A stretch of DNA of 8,185 nt from Sulfurovum sp. (lineage in GTDB: Bacteria > Campylobacterota > Campylobacteria > Campylobacterales > Sulfurovaceae), in the NCBI GenBank assembly GCA_027066595.1, contig JAMONG010000212.1, positions 1-8,185 of the forward strand, given 5' to 3'. Below the pieces are notes generated by a model. The model made no database searches. It had not been told where the DNA came from and was given only the letters and a program-made list of their open reading frames with translations. This document shows positions 1-6,773 of the stretch, piece after piece. How positions within the stretch are numbered: position 1 is the stretch's first letter; each line of letters starts with the position of its first letter. The position numbers and the translations under genes are program-made.

Positions 1-624
1 TCATTTATAGATGAATACCATCTAAATAAAGCCTATCAAAGCTATGAAAAAAAAGCATTTAAGGGTGTAACACAGCACCTAAAAAAGATAAAAACTCCCT
101 CTTTACAAAGCCAGTTTGCCTTAGCAAACAGTTATTATAAAGAAGGCTTTTATGAAAAGTCGATTACATACTACAAGTCCATACGTTCCACTTCTTTAAC
201 CACAAAACAGAAACTCTACTACAATATCGCCAATGCCTATGCCATGCTTGAAGCGTATGATAAAGCCAAAATTTACTATACTAAAACATTACAATTGGGT
301 GAGGATGCCGATGCACGCTATAACCTTGAACGCATTGCTCTTTTAGCTGACAAGAAAGATGCCTCTGTGGGCATCGCCCATCCCAAATCACAAAGTTCAG
401 ACAGTAGCAAATCTGAAGCACAAGAGAAGAAAAAAGAGAATACCCAAGAAGAGGACCAACCAAGCTCTGGCTCTGGAGGGGCGGGAGAACATAGTTCTAA
501 AGAGAGTAAAGTGCAAGAGAACGCCAAACTTACTTCAGATGAGAATGAAGAGAAACAACCATTAAGTTCAAAGGTCTATGAACTCATAAACAAAGGATAT
601 ATACGTGAAACACAACCTTGGTAA
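1..624 (+). CDS. TPR protein of a Bat/MoxR operon, BatC-like or C-terminal part of a vWA-TPR fusion (5' end outside window)
   Basis: The frame is open from the first base, so only the last 207 residues are visible; the ATG at 244 is internal to a TPR repeat and is not the start. Residues about 37-65 and 71-99 of the visible part form two TPR-like helical hairpins, the second with the typical YYNIANAY...YDKAKIYYTKTL pattern, followed by DADARYNLE. Residues about 117-187 are a low-complexity, charged Ser/Glu/Lys linker, and the protein ends in a short ordered tail, KVYELINKGYIRETQPW. This layout of TPRs, polar linker and short tail is typical of BatC-like proteins and of the C-terminal part of vWA-TPR (BatB/BatC) fusions. 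TPRs would mediate protein contacts within the Bat complex, probably in the periplasm. The end overlaps the next gene by 20 nt. Whether a vWA domain lies upstream cannot be seen. Confidence 0.8.
   Translation, partial: SFIDEYHLNKAYQSYEKKAFKGVTQHLKKIKTPSLQSQFALANSYYKEGFYEKSITYYKSIRSTSLTTKQKLYYNIANAYAMLEAYDKAKIYYTKTLQLGEDADARYNLERIALLADKKDASVGIAHPKSQSSDSSKSEAQEKKKENTQEEDQPSSGSGGAGEHSSKESKVQENAKLTSDENEEKQPLSSKVYELINKGYIRETQPW
592..597 (+). promoter_or_regulatory. Shine-Dalgarno site supporting the GTG start at 605
   Basis: AAAGGA sits 7 nt before GTG at 605, inside the last codons of the TPR gene. The GTG is followed directly by a signal-peptide-like sequence. The next in-frame ATG (codon 11, inside the hydrophobic stretch) would remove the positively charged n-region. 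The GTG start is therefore preferred. Confidence 0.6.
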
Positions 625-1741
625 AATCATCTTGATGATTGTAGGGTTTGTCTACTTACAAGCGAGTGATTTTGAGTATACCATTCATGCGGACAAAACA
701 TCTCCCTACCTCAAAGAGGCGGTTATACTTACCATTGATGTCAACCAAACCAACCATGACATCGTGCTTCTTTTTGACTTTGACCTTGTCAACAGTGAAG
801 CCTATACTTTTCAACGTATTGACATTAAAGAGGTAGATGCCTACCATGCCGTACAAATCCAATACACCTACCTTGTCTACCCACTTAAAGAAGGTAAGAT
901 AGCCATAGAATTTCAGTTAACACAAAAAGCAACAACCGATGAGAGTGTCGCATACAGTTTTTCAGGAGACAGAGACAATGTCAAAACACTTGAAACAACC
1001 AATACTAAAATACCCTTACCCCCATTGACACTTCAAGTAAAACCTTTACCTCTTGGCACACAAGTAGTCGGTGACTTTACACTAGACTACAAGGTAAAAA
1101 CACTTGAAGCTAAAGCCTACGAGCCTTTACCCTTACAGGTCACGATTAAAGGGCTTGGGTATCCACCACTACTACAAGGTTTACTTCCTAATGACAGTAA
1201 CTTCACACGCTTTAGAGAAGAACCCATTGTCACCTCTATGGTTAGCAACAACGATACACACAGTACAGTCATCTACCCCATGGCACTCTCCTCTGACAAA
1301 AGCTTTACACTTAACCCCATTTACATCAAAGCATTTAACCCCCACTTAGAAAAAAGCTATACCCTTACAGTGCCTAAACAACACTTTAACATTACGCAAG
1401 TAAGTAAAAATGTGCTACTTGACACCATCGACAGCCCTGCTTCATTTCGTGTAGACTGGTCGTGGGTACAGAGTCTCTTGGGCTACCTTTTAGTCTTTGG
1501 AGCAGGGTATTTCAGTGCGTTGTCTTGGAAATGGACAAAAAGCAAAACAAAAAAAACAGAGCACCCCCTTAAAGAAAAAATAGAAAAAGCAAAAACCCAA
1601 AAAGCATTACTGCAAACCCTCATCTCACATGAGAATAAGTTATTTGCTACTCCTATAGAAAAACTGGAAGCCTCCCTTTATGGCAACACACCTATAGAGC
1701 TAAAACAGATAAAAAAAGAAGCATTGGAGAGATTAAAATGA
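605..1741 (+). CDS. BatD-like membrane protein, short form
   Basis: The 378-residue protein has an N-terminal signal peptide (K2-A20, likely cleavage after LQA), a beta-rich, cysteine-free extracytoplasmic region of about 260 residues, one transmembrane helix at about 288-306, and a lysine-rich cytoplasmic tail. The first half (21-145) resembles an Ig-like beta domain. A second one starts near 155, with the BatD-type pattern YEPLPLQVTIKGLGYPPLL around 172-190, where BatD proteins usually have a G-x-GN motif. Topology and position between a TPR gene and moxR point to BatD (the 'oxygen tolerance' family). It is shorter than many BatD proteins, and the similarity is structural rather than motif-rich. 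It starts at GTG 605, overlapping the TPR gene by 20 nt, and its stop overlaps the moxR start as ATGA. The likely role is a membrane scaffold coupling periplasmic Bat partners to the cytoplasmic ATPase. The molecular function of the family is not established. Confidence 0.72.
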   Translation: MKHNLGKIILMIVGFVYLQASDFEYTIHADKTSPYLKEAVILTIDVNQTNHDIVLLFDFDLVNSEAYTFQRIDIKEVDAYHAVQIQYTYLVYPLKEGKIAIEFQLTQKATTDESVAYSFSGDRDNVKTLETTNTKIPLPPLTLQVKPLPLGTQVVGDFTLDYKVKTLEAKAYEPLPLQVTIKGLGYPPLLQGLLPNDSNFTRFREEPIVTSMVSNNDTHSTVIYPMALSSDKSFTLNPIYIKAFNPHLEKSYTLTVPKQHFNITQVSKNVLLDTIDSPASFRVDWSWVQSLLGYLLVFGAGYFSALSWKWTKSKTKKTEHPLKEKIEKAKTQKALLQTLISHENKLFATPIEKLEASLYGNTPIELKQIKKEALERLK

Positions 1742-2685
1742 ACTCAAAAATAGAGCAATTAAAAACCGAACTAGCAAAAGCCGTCATAGGACAAGAAGAG
1801 ATGATAGAGGGGCTACTCATAGGATTACTCTGTGATGGACACATTTTAGTAGAAGGTGTACCTGGCTTAGCCAAAACTACGACTATCAACGCCCTCTCAC
1901 GTGCCATAGGATTAGATGCCAAACGTATACAATTTACGCCTGACCTTTTACCCTCAGACATCATCGGTGCACAAATCTATAACCCACAAGACCATAGTTT
2001 TAGCATTAAAAAAGGCCCTCTTTTTACCCACTTACTTTTAGCAGATGAGATAAACCGTGCCCCTGCAAAAGTACAATCTGCTCTACTTGAGGTGATGCAA
2101 GAGAGACAAGTCACCATCGCAGATGAGACCTTTAAGCTTGAAAGCCCTTTTTTGGTCATGGCAACCCAAAACCCCATAGAACAAGAGGGTGTTTACGCAC
2201 TTCCTGAAGCACAGCTAGATAGATTTATGATGAAACTTGTCGTCTCTCACAACAATGAAGAAGAAGAGTTGGAGATCATGCGTAAAGTGGCAAACAAACG
2301 TTTTGAAGAGGTGCAAGCAGTACTGAACATACAAGAACTACACAACTTACAAAAAGAGCTGCAAACCATCCACATAGACAAAGAGCTAGAGCAATACATC
2401 GTGCAACTCGTCTCTGCCACACGAGACCCCTCAAAGTTTGGCTTAGATGAAGTCGCCCAATGTATGATGTATGGAGCAAGCCCCAGAGCTTCCATAGACC
2501 TCTATAAAGCAGCCAAAGCCAAAGCTTTTTTGCGAGGCAACAGCTTTGTGAGTCCTGCGGACATTGGTTATGTGATTCACAATGTTTTACGCCACCGTAT
2601 CGTACTAAGCTATGAAGCACGAGCCAAAGGGATGGGTGCAGATGAAATCATCTCCAAAATCGTAGAGACTCTGCCTATACCATGA
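1738..2685 (+). CDS. moxR: MoxR-family AAA+ ATPase
   Basis: This is a full-length (315 aa) cytoplasmic MoxR ATPase. Visible motifs are Walker A GVPGLAKT (40-47, Lys46), Walker B LLLADEINRA (99-108, Asp103/Glu104), sensor 1 ATQNP (142-146), the arginine finger in EAQLDRF (157-163, Arg162) and sensor 2 GASPRAS (246-252, Arg250). All key residues are present, so it should hydrolyse ATP as a ring oligomer. MoxR proteins act as chaperone-like remodelers of vWA-domain partners, often inserting metal or assembling complexes; here the natural partner is the DUF58 protein encoded next. The ATG overlaps the batD-like stop as ATGA, with GGAGAG at 1726-1731 as ribosome-binding site. The stop overlaps the DUF58 start in the same way. 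In Campylobacterota-type genomes such genes usually carry only a generic MoxR annotation, and the client cannot be read from sequence. Confidence 0.95.
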   Translation: MNSKIEQLKTELAKAVIGQEEMIEGLLIGLLCDGHILVEGVPGLAKTTTINALSRAIGLDAKRIQFTPDLLPSDIIGAQIYNPQDHSFSIKKGPLFTHLLLADEINRAPAKVQSALLEVMQERQVTIADETFKLESPFLVMATQNPIEQEGVYALPEAQLDRFMMKLVVSHNNEEEELEIMRKVANKRFEEVQAVLNIQELHNLQKELQTIHIDKELEQYIVQLVSATRDPSKFGLDEVAQCMMYGASPRASIDLYKAAKAKAFLRGNSFVSPADIGYVIHNVLRHRIVLSYEARAKGMGADEIISKIVETLPIP

Positions 2686-3509
2686 CCACAGCCCTCAAAG
2701 CACTACAACTCAAAGCCAGACATCAAGTCTATACCCTACTCTCAGGGCATAACCTCTCAAAACTGCATGGAGAGGGGTATGATTTTTCTGAACTGCGTGA
2801 GTACCAAATGGGTGATGACATTAGAAAGATAAACTGGACGATTACAGCAAAGCTTGGAAAACCCTATATAAAGGAATTACATGCTAACAGAGAACTCTCT
2901 ATTGTCGTATGTGCATTAATGGACGGAAGCCTCTATTTTGGTACAGGAAATGCCAAACAAAAGAAGCTCACCGAGGTTGCTACTGTTCTTGGGTATGCTG
3001 CACAACAAAATGCCGACCTCTTTACAGGTTTTGCCTACAGTCCAATGCAAACCATCACCACACCACCTACTAAACAGCTCTACCATATAGCGCAGTTCTC
3101 AAAAGCACTTTATGAGACCAAAGTTCTCAACACTACCTTAGAGAAACAAACTGCCATCGATACTCTTTTTAAACGTATACACAAACCCTCACTTATCTTT
3201 GTACTGAGTGATTTTTTAGAAGAGGTTGACCTCTCTTTACTTGCACAAAAACATGAAGTCATTGCCATTATTGTCCGAGACAGAAAAGAGGAGTCTCCTA
3301 AAGTACTAGGAGAAGTAACCCTCACAAATCCTCAAAACGACACGAATATGGAGACCTATTTTGGTAAAAGAAGCATCGAAAAGTACCTAGCAAAACTCAA
3401 GGAACATGAAGAAAAACGGTCAGAACACTTTTCACACTACGACATACGTTCCGTCAAAATCTACACCGATGAAGAGGTGTTACATAAACTCATTACTCTT
3501 TTTGTTTAA
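2682..3509 (+). CDS. DUF58-domain protein (vWA-like MoxR partner)
   Basis: The 275-residue soluble protein carries the DUF58 signature at 30-52: GEGYDFSELREYQMGDD followed by IRKINW, then a Lys-rich strand leading to PYIKEL. The following vWA-like domain has a hydrophobic strand ending in MDGS (80-83), where vWA proteins carry the MIDAS DxSxS. The second serine is replaced here (Tyr85), so metal binding may be weak or lost. A second strand, FVLSDF (173-178), matches the usual DUF58 'SDF/SDl' segment. There are no transmembrane helices, unlike longer DUF58 proteins that carry two at the N terminus. The start ATG overlaps the moxR stop and no good Shine-Dalgarno precedes it, which suggests translation by coupling. 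It is the last gene of the + strand operon, and its TAA shares bases with the stop of the convergent gene. The biochemical role is unknown; it is probably a MoxR client or adaptor. Confidence 0.9.
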   Translation: MTTALKALQLKARHQVYTLLSGHNLSKLHGEGYDFSELREYQMGDDIRKINWTITAKLGKPYIKELHANRELSIVVCALMDGSLYFGTGNAKQKKLTEVATVLGYAAQQNADLFTGFAYSPMQTITTPPTKQLYHIAQFSKALYETKVLNTTLEKQTAIDTLFKRIHKPSLIFVLSDFLEEVDLSLLAQKHEVIAIIVRDRKEESPKVLGEVTLTNPQNDTNMETYFGKRSIEKYLAKLKEHEEKRSEHFSHYDIRSVKIYTDEEVLHKLITLFV

Positions 3510-6013
3510 AATTTCAACCCTTTTAAAAATCCACCTACAGCTTTACCCATATCTCCACCAAGTGCTTTATCAAGTTTTTTTTGTATCTTCTCTCCTGTTT
3601 TACTCTGCATAATAGAAGAAGGGTCAACAAGTAAGCTTGGGCTATCTACTGTACCACCTATGGTACCTGTAACAACATATTTTTCATACACAAATTTAAA
3701 CTTTGCTCTATGGATATTTTTGACTTTATCTATTTTTCCATTTGTTATCTCAATGCTAGAGCGTGACCCTTTAGCAGTAAGAGTATATCTCGTCACATCA
3801 CCCTTTATGTCTGCATGAAACTTTGTTGACGTATAGATAATACGTGCAGGGTCTTTGCCTATAAACATTTTAACTGTATTGGTGGTACTACTAGATTTAA
3901 TCTGGAAAGACTTAATATCGATATCAACCACACCCGCTTTCTTTTTTAAGTCATACTTCACCTTACCATAGGCATCACCCTCTACCCACTTTTTATGCCC
4001 CAATAAACCCAAAATATTCTCTAAAGGTACATTCACAATATCACTTTTTAAATTGTCTCCTACCAGTGTATAGCTTATCTTTCCTCCTAATGAACTTGTA
4101 CTCCCCGTTACAGTAAGTGTTTTACCTTGTATTATATCTCCAGTTAAAAGCATGGGTCCATACAGTTTTTGCTCAGTCAGTGCATAGGTTTTTTCTAATG
4201 CAGGGATATTTAAAACGTAAAGACTTTTAAAAGTATTGTTTTTCACATGAAAAGTGCTCTTACTTAAGGTTAAGTTACCCATAGAGCTTTTTATCTTTGT
4301 ATCAAAGTAAGCTACACCTGCTTTAAGTTTACCCTTACTCTCTACCGCCATCTGCATCTGCAGTTTCTTACCTATGAGCCTATCCATCACATTTGGTTGG
4401 GTCAAAAGCTTATTACTTGTGAGCGAAAATGTCCCATCAAGGGTCTCTAAATTGGTCACCTTAACCGTGGTAGAGAGTTTCCCTTTTACATACCTAGGCA
4501 AGGCACTTAAAGAGAGTAGTTTTTCTATAAATAAATCTTTTGCATCCACAGATGCTGTTTGGCCATCATAGACAAAGTCTAACTTTTCACCCAAACCTTT
4601 GGCACTTCCTTTGACGTAGAGTGTTTTATCAAACTTCATCTCTCCTTTGAGGCTCATATATCCTCTTTTAACTGCTTTATTGTTAGGCATAAGTAACCCG
4701 ATATTGGGTAAAAATACATCATAATCTGTTTTAAGTTTTTTATTCTCTATATCATAAGTTAATGTTGCTAGTTTTATGTCGCTAAGCGTAGATTTAAGTG
4801 TCACTTCTGCTGCAACTATTTTGTTCTTTATCTTACCTTTGGAGGTAAAATTAAATGTATTGACACTTGGTATCTGATATCCAAAATCTTTTTCAATGCT
4901 TTTTGCATCAAGCTGACCTTTTTGTATCCTAAGAGTATACTTACCATGTTGCATATCTTTATCTACATTAGCACTTCCACTCAATAAACCTTTTGCATAC
5001 ATTGGTTGTTTTGTCAACCTTAAGATTTTTTCGATTTCAAGGTTTTCAAAATGAAAACCAGAATTTTCAGCTATATCAAAAAGAAGCGACCCTCCTAAAG
5101 ATCCAGTACCTCCTCTAATACGATAACTCTCTTTATCTACCACTATATCTCCTGCAACATTAAGTGGTCCAGAGAGTTGATTTTGCGTCAAGATAGCCAT
5201 CTCTTTTACATCCATTTTGTAAGAAGCTGTCATATTTTTATCTTCTAAGTTCACTAAGGCATCTTCTATCTTTAAAGTAAACAGATTACTTGTAGCATCT
5301 GCTAAAATCTTTAAACTGTTACCCTTAAGTTTTACATCTATATCTCCTGCAACATAACTCTTTTTAGGGAGTTTTAAATCATACACTTTTTTAACAACCT
5401 TAGTATCAAACAGAGCATTGTGTAAATTAATACGTCCATATCCATTAGCAAACTCTTCACCAATATCAGGCATGTTCACATCTATGTCTATTTTACCTTG
5501 TGCCAAAGGTGGTTGCCCTGCAAGCTCTAAAACTTCTTTTAAAGAAAGTCCTTTTATGTGTGCTATGATATTTTGTGGTGTTTGTTCTACGACACGAAAA
5601 CGGTAAGTAAAATTGGCATCGAGTGCTGTTCCCTGCCCATCTACGATGACATCTTTCTTTACTCCTTTAAAGTGCCCTTGTATCTCTGCTTGTCGTAACA
5701 CCATCTCTTCATAGTGTAAATTATCTATCTTAATACGGTAAATACCTTTAAAAGACTGTGCCCACACATCATAATGTGTCACAATCTCCACATTCGCCTG
5801 ATTATCCACCGCTAAGAGTATTTTAACTACACCCACATCAAGGGTAAATTTACGTACCTCTACAGGAAAGTCTATTTGCTCTTCTATCTCTTCTTGAATA
5901 TAATTTTTCAAAACATCATTGCCACTAGGGCTAAATGTAAACATAAGTATGCCCGAAATCAAAAGAAGCACCACAAGGATAGTAGAAAGAGATATAAGGA
6001 GTAATTTATTCAT
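3506..6013 (-). CDS. AsmA/TamB-like membrane-anchored envelope protein with four internal repeats
   Basis: The 835-residue protein has an uncleaved signal anchor (about 4-26, MNKLLLISLSTILVV...) and a long, beta-rich, cysteine-free periplasmic part. Its C-terminal end, GTIGGTVDSPSLLVDPSS (783-800) plus the Gly/Lys-rich helix KALGGDMGKAVGGFLKGLKF, resembles the ends of AsmA-family proteins. AsmA/TamB/YhdP relatives form long hydrophobic grooves thought to carry phospholipids between inner and outer membrane, and that is the best guess here. Residues about 106-780 consist of four units of about 169 residues (see the repeat entry). The start at 6013 is fixed by the membrane anchor, but only a weak ribosome-binding site is visible. 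It lies 48 bp after the HTH gene on the same strand and ends on top of the DUF58 stop codon. The exact subfamily is not clear from motifs alone. Confidence 0.75.
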   Translation of the reverse strand: MNKLLLISLSTILVVLLLISGILMFTFSPSGNDVLKNYIQEEIEEQIDFPVEVRKFTLDVGVVKILLAVDNQANVEIVTHYDVWAQSFKGIYRIKIDNLHYEEMVLRQAEIQGHFKGVKKDVIVDGQGTALDANFTYRFRVVEQTPQNIIAHIKGLSLKEVLELAGQPPLAQGKIDIDVNMPDIGEEFANGYGRINLHNALFDTKVVKKVYDLKLPKKSYVAGDIDVKLKGNSLKILADATSNLFTLKIEDALVNLEDKNMTASYKMDVKEMAILTQNQLSGPLNVAGDIVVDKESYRIRGGTGSLGGSLLFDIAENSGFHFENLEIEKILRLTKQPMYAKGLLSGSANVDKDMQHGKYTLRIQKGQLDAKSIEKDFGYQIPSVNTFNFTSKGKIKNKIVAAEVTLKSTLSDIKLATLTYDIENKKLKTDYDVFLPNIGLLMPNNKAVKRGYMSLKGEMKFDKTLYVKGSAKGLGEKLDFVYDGQTASVDAKDLFIEKLLSLSALPRYVKGKLSTTVKVTNLETLDGTFSLTSNKLLTQPNVMDRLIGKKLQMQMAVESKGKLKAGVAYFDTKIKSSMGNLTLSKSTFHVKNNTFKSLYVLNIPALEKTYALTEQKLYGPMLLTGDIIQGKTLTVTGSTSSLGGKISYTLVGDNLKSDIVNVPLENILGLLGHKKWVEGDAYGKVKYDLKKKAGVVDIDIKSFQIKSSSTTNTVKMFIGKDPARIIYTSTKFHADIKGDVTRYTLTAKGSRSSIEITNGKIDKVKNIHRAKFKFVYEKYVVTGTIGGTVDSPSLLVDPSSIMQSKTGEKIQKKLDKALGGDMGKAVGGFLKGLKF
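3674..5698 (-). repeat. Four tandem protein repeats of about 169 residues within the AsmA-like gene
   Basis: Approximate units are residues 106-274 (5192-5698), 275-443 (4685-5191), 444-611 (4181-4684) and 612-780 (3674-4180). Two landmarks recur. Motif A reads roughly L-x-[IL]-E-[KN]-[IL]-L-x-L-x5-[YW]-x-[KE]-G. Its copies begin at Leu156 (LSLKEVLELAGQPPLAQG), Leu325 (LEIEKILRLTKQPMYAKG), Leu494 (LFIEKLLSLSALPRYVKG) and Val662 (VPLENILGLLGHKKWVEG), giving spacings of 169, 169 and 168. Motif B is SGPLNVAGDI at 281, GYMSLKGEMK at 451 and YGPMLLTGDI at 618, followed about 16 residues later by SLGG, GLGE and SLGG. A looser version is present in unit 1 (QGHFKG, 112-117). The repeats are divergent at DNA level, so this is an old protein duplication and not a recent DNA repeat. 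Confidence 0.8.
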
Positions 6014-6019
6014 GTTTTT

Positions 6020-6025
6020 ATTATA
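6020..6025 (-). promoter_or_regulatory. Possible -10 element (TATAAT) just upstream of the AsmA-like gene
   Basis: The minus strand reads GAGTATAATAAAAACATG immediately before the start codon. TATAAT is a perfect -10 match, but transcription from it would begin at or within a base or two of the ATG, implying a leaderless message. No good -35 is seen (CTCATT at the right distance). AT-rich chance occurrence is possible, and the gene may simply be read through from the HTH gene. Confidence 0.3.
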
Positions 6026-6061
6026 CTCAATAAAGGATAATAAATGAGAGACTCCTCTGGT

Positions 6062-6691
6062 TTATTTGATAATATCTCCATATGATGCATCTGCATTGAG
6101 TTTCAGTTTACCATTCATGTTGACTAAACGTTCATCATCTTTTTTAAATGCTTTACTTAAACGTTTCACTATTTTTTCTTGTTGTTTTTCTTTTGTAATG
6201 TCATAGCGTTTAAAAAACTTTTTTAAACCTATCCAGTTAATCACATCAGGTTCTTCTTCAACTTCTATCACCTCTTCAACTTCAGGCTTCTTTTGTTCTA
6301 GTTGAAGGACATACAAAGAACGCATCTCATGAAAAGCCTCTTTGAGTAGGTCTATCTCCCCTTTAAGTGTGGTAGAGATCTGTTTATTCGATTTTTTCAA
6401 GTCCTTGACTGTACCTTTAAGCACAGAGATAGTCTCATCTTTAGCCTCAAGAAGTGCTTTATAGTCTTGGGTCTCTGTCTTGACAGCTTTGTTTGTAGCT
6501 TTTAGTTTAGAGGGAGTTGTCGCTGGCATTGCTTTGTTAGGTGTACTTTCTTCTGTTTTGTCAACTACAATGTAAAGTTTACCCTCTACATTTTTAGCTT
6601 TCAATATCCCTCGTTTTATCTTCGCATAAACCGCTTGTCTCGAGATACCAAGCTCCTGTGCATACTCCGCAGGCTTCATCAACTTTTCCAT
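6062..6691 (-). CDS. Helix-turn-helix protein with coiled coil and C-terminal basic domain, function unknown
   Basis: I cannot name the family of this 209-residue protein. Residues 7-41 look like a MerR/excisionase-type winged helix: PAEYAQELGISRQAVYAKIK followed by a short wing ending in GKLYIV. Residues 45-75 are a Thr/Pro/Lys-rich linker, 76-134 a predicted coiled coil (heptad-like Leu/Ile pattern, e.g. LLEAKDETISVLKGTVKDLK), and 136-148 a strongly acidic stretch (VEEVIEVEEE). Residues 150-209 form a separate basic segment beginning INWIGLKKFFKRYDI that may be a second DNA-binding or interaction domain. The coiled coil suggests a dimer. The start at 6691 has AGGGA 6 nt upstream. It sits 82 bp downstream of pcm and 48 bp upstream of the AsmA-like gene, so it may head a two-gene unit. 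It could be a transcription factor, a nucleoid or plasmid-type DNA-binding protein, or a structural adaptor. The sequence does not decide. Confidence 0.7.
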   Translation of the reverse strand: MEKLMKPAEYAQELGISRQAVYAKIKRGILKAKNVEGKLYIVVDKTEESTPNKAMPATTPSKLKATNKAVKTETQDYKALLEAKDETISVLKGTVKDLKKSNKQISTTLKGEIDLLKEAFHEMRSLYVLQLEQKKPEVEEVIEVEEEPDVINWIGLKKFFKRYDITKEKQQEKIVKRLSKAFKKDDERLVNMNGKLKLNADASYGDIIK

Positions 6692-6719
6692 ACCTATCCC
6701 TATTTACATAATTTGATAA

Positions 6720-6728
6720 ATCATAACA
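6720..6728 (-). promoter_or_regulatory. Candidate extended -10 promoter for the HTH gene
   Basis: In the 82-bp gap between pcm and the HTH gene the minus strand carries TGTTATGAT, an extended -10 (TGn plus TATGAT). It would start transcription near 6713, giving a leader of about 22 nt with AGGGA before the ATG at 6691. The -35 position (TCAACT) is poor, which is common for extended -10 promoters and for epsilon-type promoters. If real, it separates the HTH and AsmA-like genes from the nitrilase-pcm unit. Confidence 0.4.
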
Positions 6729-6773
6729 TAAGTTTAATGAAAAGTTGACACTAGTAACCAAAGGTATTGTCAC

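Noticed and set aside
244..624. ATG 244 as the start of a small 126-residue gene.
   Set aside because: The frame is open from base 1, and the sequence before 244 encodes the first part of the same TPR helical hairpin, so 244 is an internal methionine.
3505..3527. AT-only inverted repeat TTTAAAA/TTTTAAA as a bidirectional terminator.
   Set aside because: There are seven A-T pairs only, with no U-run after the stem in either direction, so it would be unstable in RNA.
4374..4571. Open frames on the + strand inside the AsmA-like gene (also 5418-5606).
   Set aside because: Both are short and have no family resemblance. The opposite strand carries an unbroken 835-residue gene with a signal anchor and repeats.
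6745..6750. TTGACA on the + strand as a -35 box.
   Set aside because: No -10-like sequence lies at the right distance (TGTCAC at 6768), and no + strand gene follows; the region downstream codes for pcm on the other strand.
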